Origin: Chloroflexota bacterium | GTDB taxonomy: Bacteria > Chloroflexota > Anaerolineae > J102 | Length of the DNA: 64,000 bases | Assembly: GCA_013151415.1 (NCBI GenBank) | Contig: JAADII010000025.1 | Coordinates: forward strand, 1-64,000 | Direction: 5' to 3' | Shown here: in pieces, positions 53,470 through 61,948 of the stretch | Layout: each line of letters starts with the position of its first letter | Numbering within the stretch: position 1 is the first letter of the stretch | Made by a program: the position numbers and the translations under genes | The notes under the pieces: generated by a model | Told to the model about the DNA's origin: nothing | The model's input: only the letters and a program-made list of their open reading frames with translations | Database searches by the model: none

Positions 53470-56460
53470 ATGTCACCCAACTCCATTCTCACTTTCCAAG
53501 ACATGATATCCCGGCTCGAGCGATTTTGGGCCGGACAACAATGCCTCATCTGGCAACCTTATAGCGAAAAAGTGGGCGCGGGCACGGCCAACCCCGCCAC
53601 CACCTTGCGCGTGCTCGGTCCCGAACCCTGGCGCGTGGGCTATGTCGAGCCTTCTTACCGGCCCGATGATGGCCGCTTCGCGGAAAACCCCAATCGCATG
53701 CAAATGCACACCCAGTATCAGGTCATCCTCAAGCCCGATCCCGGCAATCCTCAAGAACTTTATCTCGACAGCCTGCGCGCGATCGGCATCGACCTGGACA
53801 AGCACGACGTGCGGTTTGTGGAAGACAACTGGGAGAGTCCGGCCCTGGGCGCATGGGGCCTGGGCTGGGAAGTGTGGCTGGACGGCCTGGAAATCACCCA
53901 ATTCACCTATTTTCAACAGGCCGGCGGATTGGACCTGAATCCGGTCTCGGTGGAGCTCACCTACGGCCTCGAGCGCATCGCCATGTTCATCCAAGGCGTC
54001 AGCGAAGTGTGGGATCTGCAATGGGACGATCACCACACCTACGGCGACATCCTCAAACAGCAGGAGATCGAGCATTGCGAATACGCGTTCAATGTGGCCG
54101 ATGTCGAGCGTTTGCAACGACTTTACGATCTGTACGAAGCGGAATTTCAGGCCGCGATCGCCCGCGGGTTGGTGATCCCGGCCTATGACTATGTGTTGAA
54201 ATGCTCTCACACCTTCAACTTGCTCGATACGCGCGGCGCGGTGGGCGTGACCGAGCGCGCGAATTTCTTCCGCCGCATGCGCGGCATGACCCGCCAGGTG
54301 GCCGAGGCTTTTGTCGAGCAGCGCGAGCGCTTGGGCTTTCCGCTGGGATTGGCGCCCAAGCCCGAGCCCATCTCGCCGCCCCCGCCTTCCCCCCTGCCCG
54401 ACGGCCAGACCGAAGCCGATCTGATTCTGGAAATCGGCGTCGAAGAGCTGCCCCCGCGCGATGTGCAGGACGCCATCGCCCAATTGCGACGGAACGCGAC
54501 CCAGGCCCTGGATGAAGCGCGTTTGAGCTATGAAGATGTGCGGGTCACCGCGACCCCGCGGCGGATCGCGCTCTATGTGAGCAAGCTCGCGGCCCAACAA
54601 GCGCCCGAAACCCAGGAATTTCGCGGCCCGCCCGCGGACCGGGCCTTCGATGCAGATGGCCAACCCACCAAAGCCGCGTTGGGCTTCGCCCGCGGCAAGG
54701 GCGTGGATGTTTCGGAACTGGAAATCCGCGAGGAGGGCGGCAAGCGTTATGTCTATGCCGTGAAGCGGGTCGAGGGTCGCCCCACCCACGAACTCCTGCC
54801 CGACCTTCTCCTCGATCTTACGCGCGGACTGCGTTTTGGCAAATCCATGCGCTGGAACGCGAGCAATGTCAGTTTCAGCCGTCCCATTCGCTGGCTGCTG
54901 GCGCTTTACGGCCCTCAGGTCGTTCCCTTCACCTACGCGGGGCTGCTCAGCGACCGCGTCAGTCGTGGGCTGCGACCCCACGGCTCGCCTGAAATTCGCA
55001 TCGACCGGGCTGAGGACTATTTGGCCGCGATCGCGGACGCGGGCGTGGTCGTGGAGCGAGACCAGCGCCGGGCTTTGATTGAGGAGGGCTTGAAGCAACT
55101 GGCCGAGGAGGCCGGCGGCCGCGCGCCCAAAGATGATGCCCTGCTCGACGAAGTCACTGATCTGGTGGAGCAGCCCTTGCCCCTGCTGGGTCGCTTCGAT
55201 CCGGTCTTCCTCGAACTCCCCGCGGCCGTGCTCATCACCGTGATGAAGAAGCACCAGCGTTATTTCCCGGTGGTGGACGAGGCCGGTGAGATGCTCCCCT
55301 ATTTCATCACCATCGCCAACGGCGCGGATCGAGATCCCGATCTGGTCAGGCGCGGCAACGAGGCCGTGATCCGGGCCCGCTATGCGGACGCGGCCTATTT
55401 CGTGCGCGAGGATCGCAAGCGTCCTCTGGAAAGCTTCAACGCGGAGCTGGCCAAGCTCACCTTTCAGGAAAAACTCGGCTCCATGCTCGATAAGGTGCAT
55501 CGGCTGGAGCAACTCACGCCTATCATCGCCGATCTTTTGGGTCTTTCGGAGCAGGACAAGGCTTTCGCCGCGCGCGCGGCCACATTGAGCAAGGCCGATC
55601 TGGCCACGAGCATGGTGGTGGAGATGACCTCGTTGCAGGGGATCATGGGCGAGATTTACGCGCTGGATAGCGGCGAGCCGCCCGAAGTCGCGCGCGCGAT
55701 CCGCGAAGCCTACATCGTGCGCGCGGACGAACCGCTCAGCCCGGCCGGTTTGGCCCTGAACCTGGCCAATCGGCTGGATAGCCTGGTGGGGTTGTTCGCA
55801 GTGGGCATGGCCCCCAGGAGCACGGCCGATCCCTTTGGCCTACGTCGCGACGCGCTGGCCATCGTGCAAAATCTCATCGCCGAGCAAAAATCATTCGATT
55901 TGGTCGCGGCTTTGCAGGCCGCGGCCCGCTTCCAACCGGTGGAGGTGGATGAATCGGTTCTGGATGAGGTGATGGCCTTCGTCGCCCGTCGGCTTTACGG
56001 CGTGTTGCGCGAGGCGGGATACGAGCATGATGTGGTGGAGGCCGTGCTGGCCGAGCAGGCCGCGAATCCCGCGGCCGCCACCCGCGCCGCGGCCGAGCTA
56101 ACCGCGGCCATCGCTCAGCCCTGGTGGGAGGAGGCGTTCACGGCCTACGCTCGCGCCAAGCGCATCGTGCGCAATCTGGACGAAACCTACGAATTGAACC
56201 CCGACGCCTACACAGAACCGGTCACCCGCGCGCTCCATGCGGCCTATCTGGCCGCGGCCGAAAAACTGGCCGCCCGTCGCGACATTCCCACCCTCGCGGC
56301 CGCGTTGCGCGACCTGCAAGCGCCCATCGATCGCTTTTTCGAAGAGGTGCTGGTCATGGCCGAAGACCCCACCCTGCGCGCGGCGCGGCTGGCCCTGGTG
56401 CAGCACATCGCGGCCCTTCCCGACGGCCTGGCGGATTTGACAAAGTTACGCGGGTTCTAA
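53470..56460 (+). CDS. glyQS: Fused glycine-tRNA ligase alpha+beta
   Basis: Gly[26 protein letters not shown]...[13 protein letters not shown]. Gly[16 protein letters not shown], one continuous ORF. Confidence 0.96.
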   Translation: MSPNSILTFQDMISRLERFWAGQQCLIWQPYSEKVGAGTANPATTLRVLGPEPWRVGYVEPSYRPDDGRFAENPNRMQMHTQYQVILKPDPGNPQELYLDSLRAIGIDLDKHDVRFVEDNWESPALGAWGLGWEVWLDGLEITQFTYFQQAGGLDLNPVSVELTYGLERIAMFIQGVSEVWDLQWDDHHTYGDILKQQEIEHCEYAFNVADVERLQRLYDLYEAEFQAAIARGLVIPAYDYVLKCSHTFNLLDTRGAVGVTERANFFRRMRGMTRQVAEAFVEQRERLGFPLGLAPKPEPISPPPPSPLPDGQTEADLILEIGVEELPPRDVQDAIAQLRRNATQALDEARLSYEDVRVTATPRRIALYVSKLAAQQAPETQEFRGPPADRAFDADGQPTKAALGFARGKGVDVSELEIREEGGKRYVYAVKRVEGRPTHELLPDLLLDLTRGLRFGKSMRWNASNVSFSRPIRWLLALYGPQVVPFTYAGLLSDRVSRGLRPHGSPEIRIDRAEDYLAAIADAGVVVERDQRRALIEEGLKQLAEEAGGRAPKDDALLDEVTDLVEQPLPLLGRFDPVFLELPAAVLITVMKKHQRYFPVVDEAGEMLPYFITIANGADRDPDLVRRGNEAVIRARYADAAYFVREDRKRPLESFNAELAKLTFQEKLGSMLDKVHRLEQLTPIIADLLGLSEQDKAFAARAATLSKADLATSMVVEMTSLQGIMGEIYALDSGEPPEVARAIREAYIVRADEPLSPAGLALNLANRLDSLVGLFAVGMAPRSTADPFGLRRDALAIVQNLIAEQKSFDLVAALQAAARFQPVEVDESVLDEVMAFVARRLYGVLREAGYEHDVVEAVLAEQAANPAAATRAAAELTAAIAQPWWEEAFTAYARAKRIVRNLDETYELNPDAYTEPVTRALHAAYLAAAEKLAARRDIPTLAAALRDLQAPIDRFFEEVLVMAEDPTLRAARLALVQHIAALPDGLADLTKLRGF

Positions 56461-56751
56461 CGCTCGCACTTCCTGCCTGATCTGCGCGCCAAATTTCTCT
56501 CTCACCACATCCAAATCATAGTCCATTTGCAAACCCAGCCAGAACTCCGGTGAGGTGTTGAAATATTGGGCAAGTCGCAAGGCCGTGTCCGGCGTGATGC
56601 GCCGTTTGCCCTGTACGATCTCGTTTATGCGTCGCGCCGGCACGCGAATATCCAAGGCCAACCGATTTTGGCTCAGGCCTAATGGTTTCAAGAATTCTTC
56701 CAGCAACACCTCGCCTGGATGCACAGGCGGCAATTGATTTTGCTCGTTCAT
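56446..56751 (-). CDS. higA: HigA-family antitoxin (Xre)
   Basis: [68 protein letters not shown]. Confidence 0.95.
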   Translation of the reverse strand: MNEQNQLPPVHPGEVLLEEFLKPLGLSQNRLALDIRVPARRINEIVQGKRRITPDTALRLAQYFNTSPEFWLGLQMDYDLDVVREKFGAQIRQEVRALEPA

Positions 56752-56761
56752 GGTCGTCATA

Positions 56762-57043
56762 TCAGTGATAGTCCACAATTTCGACTTCGTAAGCGTCGCC
56801 ATCCCGCCAGACAAAGCATATTCGCCATTGATTGTTGATGCGAATACTGTATTGACCGGCCCGATCACCTGACAATTTTTCCAAACGATTTGCTGGCGGG
56901 CTGCGCAAATCTTGCAAGGTTTGTGAACGATGAAGCATTCGCAGTTTTCGTAACGCGACTCGTTGAATGTCGTCCGGCAACTTGCGCGAGCGTTGGCGCC
57001 GGAATATCCTTTCAGCTTCTTTGTCGCGAAAACTCCGAATCAT
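56762..57043 (-). CDS. higB: HigB-family toxin (RelE superfamily)
   Basis: MIRSFRDKEAERIFRRQRSRKLPDDIQRVALRKLRMLHRSQTLQDLRSPPANRLEKLSGDRAGQYSIRINNQWRICFVW. Confidence 0.96.
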   Translation of the reverse strand: MIRSFRDKEAERIFRRQRSRKLPDDIQRVALRKLRMLHRSQTLQDLRSPPANRLEKLSGDRAGQYSIRINNQWRICFVWRDGDAYEVEIVDYH

Positions 57044-57099
57044 GCACGTAATAATATAACGCGTTGCGTTAAACGTCAAGCGACCTGGTTGGCTTTGTG

Positions 57100-57141
57100 A
57101 TGGAACTTCTTTTCGTCTACGGGACGCTACGACTTCCACCT
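57100..57141 (+). pseudogene. GGCT gene 5' fragment, copy A
   Basis: ATGGAACTTCTTTTCGTCTACGGGACGCTACGACTTCCA encodes MELLFVYGTLRLP; about 33/39 nt identical to the intact gene at 58664. Confidence 0.9.
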
Positions 57142-57154
57142 GACAACTTGTCTT

Positions 57155-57502
57155 CTAAAACGATTTGTCGACCGACTGCGCAAGCTTTGCAGAGTCTGTG
57201 ATGGGCTCCACAGCCAACTTCAAGCCTAGCGCCTCCAGCAAGGCCTTCAGGCTTGACAGCTGAGGATTGCCGTTATCCGAGAGAATGCGATAGATGTTTT
57301 CGCGATTCAATGATGTATCTTGTGCAAGTTGCGAAATCCCTCTAGCCTTAGCGACATCTCTAAGCGCCAGTAGAAAGACCTCTTGAGAACCTTCTTCCAG
57401 CGCGGCGTTCAAATAGGCCGCAGCCTCTTCAGGATTTCTTAGATCTTGCAGCAGGCCTTCTTCATAACTAACAGATGCGTTACTGACGGATACTTTATTC
57501 AT
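57155..57502 (-). CDS. Addiction module antidote protein (HigA-type, TIGR02684-like)
   Basis: LRNPEEAAAYLNAALEEGSQEVFLLALRDVAKARGISQLAQDTSLNRENIYRILSDNGNPQLSSLKALLEALGLKL. Confidence 0.93.
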   Translation of the reverse strand: MNKVSVSNASVSYEEGLLQDLRNPEEAAAYLNAALEEGSQEVFLLALRDVAKARGISQLAQDTSLNRENIYRILSDNGNPQLSSLKALLEALGLKLAVEPITDSAKLAQSVDKSF

Positions 57503-57834
57503 TTTGACCTCCGTTGGTAGTCTCGCCAATAATCTCTTGCTTTTTGGATATCGCGCCTCTGTGTTGACTTGTCACCTCCGCACAAAAGCAGGACGATGCG
57601 ACGTTCTGTTCGTGCAAAATAGACCCGATAGCCAGGACCATACCGAATCCGCAGTTCAAATATTCCACCGCCGAGCGATTTTACATCGCCAAAGTTGCCC
57701 AGCCGAATTCGGTTCAGACGAACCCGGATTTTGGCTCGTGCGCGAATGTCACGGAGTCCATGAAGCCACTCACGAAAGGGGTTCTTTCCCTTCGCCGTAA
57801 CATATTCCTCCAATATATAAAAGTCATCATTCAT
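57499..57834 (-). CDS. RelE/ParE-family killer toxin (TIGR02683-like)
   Basis: NPFREWLHGLRDIRARAKIRVRLNRIRLGNFGDVKSLGGGIFELRIRYGPGYRVYFAR...LLLCGGDKSTQRRDIQKA; ATGA overlap with antidote. Confidence 0.95.
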   Translation of the reverse strand: MNDDFYILEEYVTAKGKNPFREWLHGLRDIRARAKIRVRLNRIRLGNFGDVKSLGGGIFELRIRYGPGYRVYFARTERRIVLLLCGGDKSTQRRDIQKARDYWRDYQRRSK

Positions 57835-57842
57835 GCAAAACA

Positions 57843-57862
57843 GTGTAGCATAAATGCTACAC
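57843..57862. promoter_or_regulatory. Palindromic operator in RelE/antidote promoter
   Basis: Perfect 9-bp arms GTGTAGCAT AA ATGCTACAC between a -35-like TTGACT and the toxin start. Confidence 0.75.
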
Positions 57863-57875
57863 CCTTGCAAAGTCA

Positions 57876-57920
57876 ATGAGGGAACTCCTCTTCGTCTACG
57901 GAATGCTACGGCCTCCACTC
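57876..57920 (+). pseudogene. GGCT gene 5' fragment, copy B
   Basis: ATGAGGGAACTCCTCTTCGTCTACGGAATGCTACGGCCTCCA encodes M(R)ELLFVYGMLRPP; about 35/39 nt identical to the intact gene apart from a 3-nt insertion. Confidence 0.88.
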
Positions 57921-58067
57921 GAGAATTTTCTGTGCGCCGCGCGGCCGGCCCCACCCTCCCTTAACAACTTGACGGATTTGACGAAGACCAAGGGATTTTA
58001 CATCCCCTTCTCGTCTGTTATAATGGATTGAGTTTATCATATAGCTCGCTTCACAAGGTTCGAATCT

Positions 58068-58325
58068 ATGGATACTGTAATGAAAGCCGTCGAATTGACC
58101 GGGATCGTCGATGAGAATCAAAAATTGCAAATCGACGGAAAAGTGCCCATCCGGGGGCCCAAACACGTACGCGTGATACTGCTTTATCCGATGGAGGATG
58201 ATGACATCGGCGAACAAGAATGGCTCTATGCAGCCGCACGGAATCCCGCGTTTGATTTTTTGAGAGAGCCGTCCGAGGATATCTATACCGTGGACGAGGG
58301 CCGTCCTTTCCATGACGAGATATAA
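58068..58325 (+). CDS. MazE-like antitoxin partner
   Basis: VELTGIVDENQKLQIDGKVPIRGPKHVRVILLYPMEDDDIGEQEWLYAAARNPAFDFLREPSEDIYTVDEGRPFHDEI; overlaps the MazF gene. Confidence 0.8.
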   Translation: MDTVMKAVELTGIVDENQKLQIDGKVPIRGPKHVRVILLYPMEDDDIGEQEWLYAAARNPAFDFLREPSEDIYTVDEGRPFHDEI

Positions 58326-58653
58326 AGTTGTGCTCATCCCCTTTCCGTTCGACGATCTGTCTGCGAAAAAAGTCCGGCCGGCCGTTTGCCTGACCGATCC
58401 CATTGGGCCGCACAGACATGTTGTCCTGGCGTTCATCACCAGTCGAATACCCGCAGAGCTGCTGGAAACAGATTTTGTCATCGATGCCCATGCATCTGAT
58501 TTTGCAACTACCGGTCTTAAAGTCAGCTCGACATTACGCCTCCATCGTTTGATGACGGTCACGACGTCGCTAATACTCCGTGAATTGGGAATATTGCCTC
58601 CAAGAATGCAGTTGGAAGTGGAGAGACGACTGCGGAAGCTGTTCTTGATTTAA
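58312..58653 (+). CDS. MazF/PemK-family toxin
   Basis: YKVVLIPFPFDDLSAKKVRPAVCLTD...VLAFITSRIP...LRLHRLMTV. Confidence 0.92.
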   Translation: MTRYKVVLIPFPFDDLSAKKVRPAVCLTDPIGPHRHVVLAFITSRIPAELLETDFVIDAHASDFATTGLKVSSTLRLHRLMTVTTSLILRELGILPPRMQLEVERRLRKLFLI

Positions 58654-58663
58654 CAAGCGTGAC

Positions 58664-59071
58664 ATGGAACTTCTCTTCGTCTACGGAACGTTACGGCCTC
58701 CGAACGGGGATGTCTTGGTCGAGGACGCGCGGTTTTTTCCGCTGATCGAGCCGTGGGTTCGGGGATGGACGCCGGCGCGGCTTGAGGGCGCGGTTTTGTA
58801 TGATTTGGGCGCGTTTCCGGCCGCGCGTCCAGGCCGGGGCGCGATCGTGGGCGATTTACTTCGGGTGGAGGAGGAAGCCCTGGCCGAGACCGACCGCATC
58901 GAGGGGCATCCTGATTTCTTTTATCGCGAACGCGTGCGCGTGAAGACGGAGGAGGGCGAGGAAGAGTCCTGGATCTATTGGGCGCCCGAGAGCCTGGTTG
59001 AGGGGCGGTCGCGAATTGTGGGCGGGGATTGGTTCGCGCGGGATCGGGATGCGGACCGGGATGCAGATTAG
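58664..59071 (+). CDS. Gamma-glutamylcyclotransferase (AIG2-like) family protein
   Basis: MELLFVYGTLRPPNGD...GDLLRVEEEALAETDRIEGHPDFFYRERV. Confidence 0.92.
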   Translation: MELLFVYGTLRPPNGDVLVEDARFFPLIEPWVRGWTPARLEGAVLYDLGAFPAARPGRGAIVGDLLRVEEEALAETDRIEGHPDFFYRERVRVKTEEGEEESWIYWAPESLVEGRSRIVGGDWFARDRDADRDAD

Positions 59072-59254
59072 AAATCACGCCCACCAAACTCATGGCTTGG
59101 GGCGAGCACGGCGAGGGACGCTGGCCGGGCGAAGTTGTGCAAAAGGTGTGCGTTTCACCGACGAAGAGATGAATTCGCATTCGATAAAATATGATGGGGC
59201 AAGGAAGCCCCGGCGCGCAATGCGGAACCCCGGCCCTTGACGCCACTTTGACGA

Positions 59255-59839
59255 TTAGGCTGGCTGAAGCGCGTGGAGTCTCCGTTCGTGCAGCAATTGT
59301 GCAACGCCATCATCCGTTAGCTCCACTTCCACATATAGTTCGCCCGAGCGATAGGTTCTTTTCACCGGGAAAGGCGAACGTTGAAGCAGGCGCAGCACCG
59401 GTTGGTTTGTGGCAATAAGCACGGCAATGAGTTTGCGAACGCCCGAGGCGTATGCGTCGAGCGCAGCCAGGCGCAATAGTTCGCGACCAATGCCCTTGCG
59501 TTGCATGTCGTCGCGAACAGTCAGCGCAATTTCGGCCGTCTCTTCATCCAGGCGCACCCATCGCACTCCGGCGACAGGCGCGTTGGCCCGGTCTGGCAGA
59601 TCCACGAAGGCCAGCCAGCCGCGTCCGTTCTTTGTCGCGTTTTCGGCCATTTCGACCGCTGTTTGCTTCACCAGATGAGGATCTGGCGCGTCCAATGGTT
59701 CGTGAAAACGGAGATAACGACTTTCTGGACTAAGATGTTCGAATATGTCCACCAAATGGGGCGCATCGTCCGCGCGCATAGGTCGCACGCGCACCCAGGC
59801 GCCATCATCGGCTTGAAATGCATAGGTTGAGGGTGTCAT
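59255..59839 (-). CDS. GNAT family N-acetyltransferase
   Basis: VRVRPMRADDAPHLVDIFEHLSPESRYLRFHEP...VRDDMQRKGIGRELLRLAALDA. Confidence 0.93.
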   Translation of the reverse strand: MTPSTYAFQADDGAWVRVRPMRADDAPHLVDIFEHLSPESRYLRFHEPLDAPDPHLVKQTAVEMAENATKNGRGWLAFVDLPDRANAPVAGVRWVRLDEETAEIALTVRDDMQRKGIGRELLRLAALDAYASGVRKLIAVLIATNQPVLRLLQRSPFPVKRTYRSGELYVEVELTDDGVAQLLHERRLHALQPA

Positions 59840-59848
59840 AATCCACCT

Positions 59849-59871
59849 CCTGTGACGCGTCGCGTCACAGG
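59849..59871 (-). promoter_or_regulatory. Perfect 11-bp inverted repeat overlapping the GNAT Shine-Dalgarno region
   Basis: CCTGTGACGCG A CGCGTCACAGG AGGTGG ATT ATG. Confidence 0.8.
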
Positions 59872-59956
59872 GGTAGCTTATCATCTTTTGCCTCTTTTCG
59901 CAAGCGTCCCGCGAAGTTGGATGGTGGACGCATCGTGTCAGCCCAGGAAGCGAACT

Positions 59957-61279
59957 TCAGAAGGAAAATGCTCGCAAAAGCGCGAGGAGACAACCTCCGG
60001 GTGCGGGAATTGGCTTGGGGGGTTTGGGTTCGGGTGTGGGTTCCGGTTCGGGTTCGGGCGTGGGTTCAGGCTCTGGCTCGGGCGTGGGTTCGGGTTCGGG
60101 CTCGGGCGTGGGCTCAGGCGTAGGTTCAGGTTCGGTTTGGCCCGCTTGCCAGGCCGCGTGCGCGTCGCCTCGTCCCGCGCCCTGTGCGTTCTTATCCAGC
60201 CCCATGTCCACGGCTGTAGCCATCAGGCGCTCTTTCACCTGCCTCGGGGTTAAATCGGGTTCGGCTTCGAGCAACAAAGCCACAACGCCGGTTGCATGGG
60301 GCGTGGCCATGCTGGTTCCCGAAAGTTCAGTGTAATAGTCGTCGATCACCCGTCCCAGCGCTGTGCCGCTGGCTCGCGGGGCGATGATCTTGTAGCCCGG
60401 AAAGCAGATATCGGGCTTCACGCGGCCATCTTTGGTGGGTCCGCGCGAAGAAAAGTCAGCGATGGTGTCATTATCGGTGCTGGCTCCCACGGTGATCACT
60501 TCGCGCGCACAGCCCGGCGAACCCACCGTGCGCGGTCTGGGGCCGGCGTTGCCTGCGGCCACCACCACAACCACGCCCTCGGCTACGGCTGCGTCACAGG
60601 CTTCGGAGAGCGCGTCCGTGCCATCGCATTGGATGTCGCTTCCCAGGCTCATGTTCACCACGTGAACGTTTTGGTCCAACGCCCATTCCAGGCCGGCGAT
60701 AACCCCGCTCATGCGGCCACTGCCATCATCGGACAACACTTTGGCTATGAACAGTTCCGATTTGGGAGCGACGCCGCGATATCTGCCGCCGCCGGCCTCG
60801 CCGGAGCCAGCGATGATGCCGGCCACATGCGTGCCATGACCATTTCCATCCTGCACATCGCCTTTGCCCGAAAAATCCTGTTGGCCGCTGATGCGCTCCT
60901 TGATATCAGGATGATTCAGGTCGCAGCCTGTATCCAACACCGCCACTCTGATCCCTTGGCCTTGGCCGCTTGCGGCCCACACCTGCGGCGCACCGATAAG
61001 CGGAACCGATTGATCCAGCATGGTGTGCACCGGATAATCATACCAGATTCGCTCCACCATGGGGTTTTCGGCCAGGCTACGGATGGCCGCGGGCGCGCCT
61101 TCCATAGCGCTGGCCGGCACAATACGATATGAGGCCATGACCGTCATGTCGCTGGGAATGGCTGCGGTGATGACGCCCACAGGCATGGGTTTGTATCGCA
61201 CAATCACTGGCACCATGGCGTCTTCGGGCGTTTCGGTCAAAATGCGTTCCAAATCAGGATGAAGCGTGCCTTCACTCAT
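59957..61279 (-). CDS. S8 subtilisin-like protease with Pro-Glu-rich C-terminal tail
   Basis: [58 protein letters not shown] repeats ending [13 protein letters not shown]. Confidence 0.95.
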   Translation of the reverse strand: MSEGTLHPDLERILTETPEDAMVPVIVRYKPMPVGVITAAIPSDMTVMASYRIVPASAMEGAPAAIRSLAENPMVERIWYDYPVHTMLDQSVPLIGAPQVWAASGQGQGIRVAVLDTGCDLNHPDIKERISGQQDFSGKGDVQDGNGHGTHVAGIIAGSGEAGGGRYRGVAPKSELFIAKVLSDDGSGRMSGVIAGLEWALDQNVHVVNMSLGSDIQCDGTDALSEACDAAVAEGVVVVVAAGNAGPRPRTVGSPGCAREVITVGASTDNDTIADFSSRGPTKDGRVKPDICFPGYKIIAPRASGTALGRVIDDYYTELSGTSMATPHATGVVALLLEAEPDLTPRQVKERLMATAVDMGLDKNAQGAGRGDAHAAWQAGQTEPEPTPEPTPEPEPEPTPEPEPEPTPEPEPEPTPEPKPPKPIPAPGGCLLALLRAFSF

Positions 61280-61420
61280 GATGTCATTCTCCTTGAGAGA
61301 ATCGGCTTCGATTGAGCTCGATTGTTCCGCATGTGGCGGCGTATCCACAGCCAGAGATGCATGGGCGTGGAATCTCGGTGTGAAGAATCCGCATGAATCG
61401 GCGAAATTTCGACTCTTGTG

Positions 61421-61705
61421 TTATTGTCGCGTCCTCCAGGTATGCACCGGTTGGTCGGGTTCGATGCGCAGCACCCACGGCGCCTCGGCCAATTGCAATA
61501 ATTCGCGGGCGCGGCCCTCCACCGCCATCCCGCGAATGAGTCGCAAACGCCGTCTCACGGTGAGGCCCCTCGATTTGAGATCGGCCTGACAGGCATTGTT
61601 CCATTCCTTGCAGCGCACAATGGCCGAAACCCGAGCTTGTGGATCGGCTTCAAGCGCTTGTCGAAATGAGGGAGATAGTTTATCGCCGGATGAAGATGAA
61701 GTCAT
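61421..61705 (-). CDS. Standalone I9/subtilisin-prodomain-like small protein
   Basis: RVSAIVRCKE...RLRLIRGMAVEGRARELLQLAEAPWVLRIEPDQPVHTW parallels the adjacent protease prodomain VPVIVRYKP...[37 protein letters not shown]. Confidence 0.7.
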   Translation of the reverse strand: MTSSSSGDKLSPSFRQALEADPQARVSAIVRCKEWNNACQADLKSRGLTVRRRLRLIRGMAVEGRARELLQLAEAPWVLRIEPDQPVHTWRTRQ

Positions 61706-61948
61706 GTTTTCATATTACTCCAGCGTTGATGCAATGTCAATGGGCTTGTTAGGGGCGTTTCACCATTAGGAGATGGGCGTCGAGCCAGTGGGAAAGGCGA
61801 CGGTTCAGGTTTGCGGGTGTTCGTTCGCGGCGGTATGACATTGATCCGATGGCGCGTCCGTTCGAATCATCGGATGATAAAACGGCGTGCAAGTTGCTCT
61901 CAAAGACCTGATTTCGGTTTTTTGCTTCCAGCGCGTACAATGATGTTT

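Noticed and set aside
53473-55512. 679-aa minus-strand ORF antisense to glyQS
   Set aside because: Fully inside a well-supported gene; long antisense ORFs arise from GC-rich codon bias, and the translation shows no recognisable domain.
59852-60335. Gly/Ser- and Gly/Phe-rich plus-strand ORFs ([27 protein letters not shown])
   Set aside because: Antisense of the Pro-Glu repeat tail of the S8 protease.
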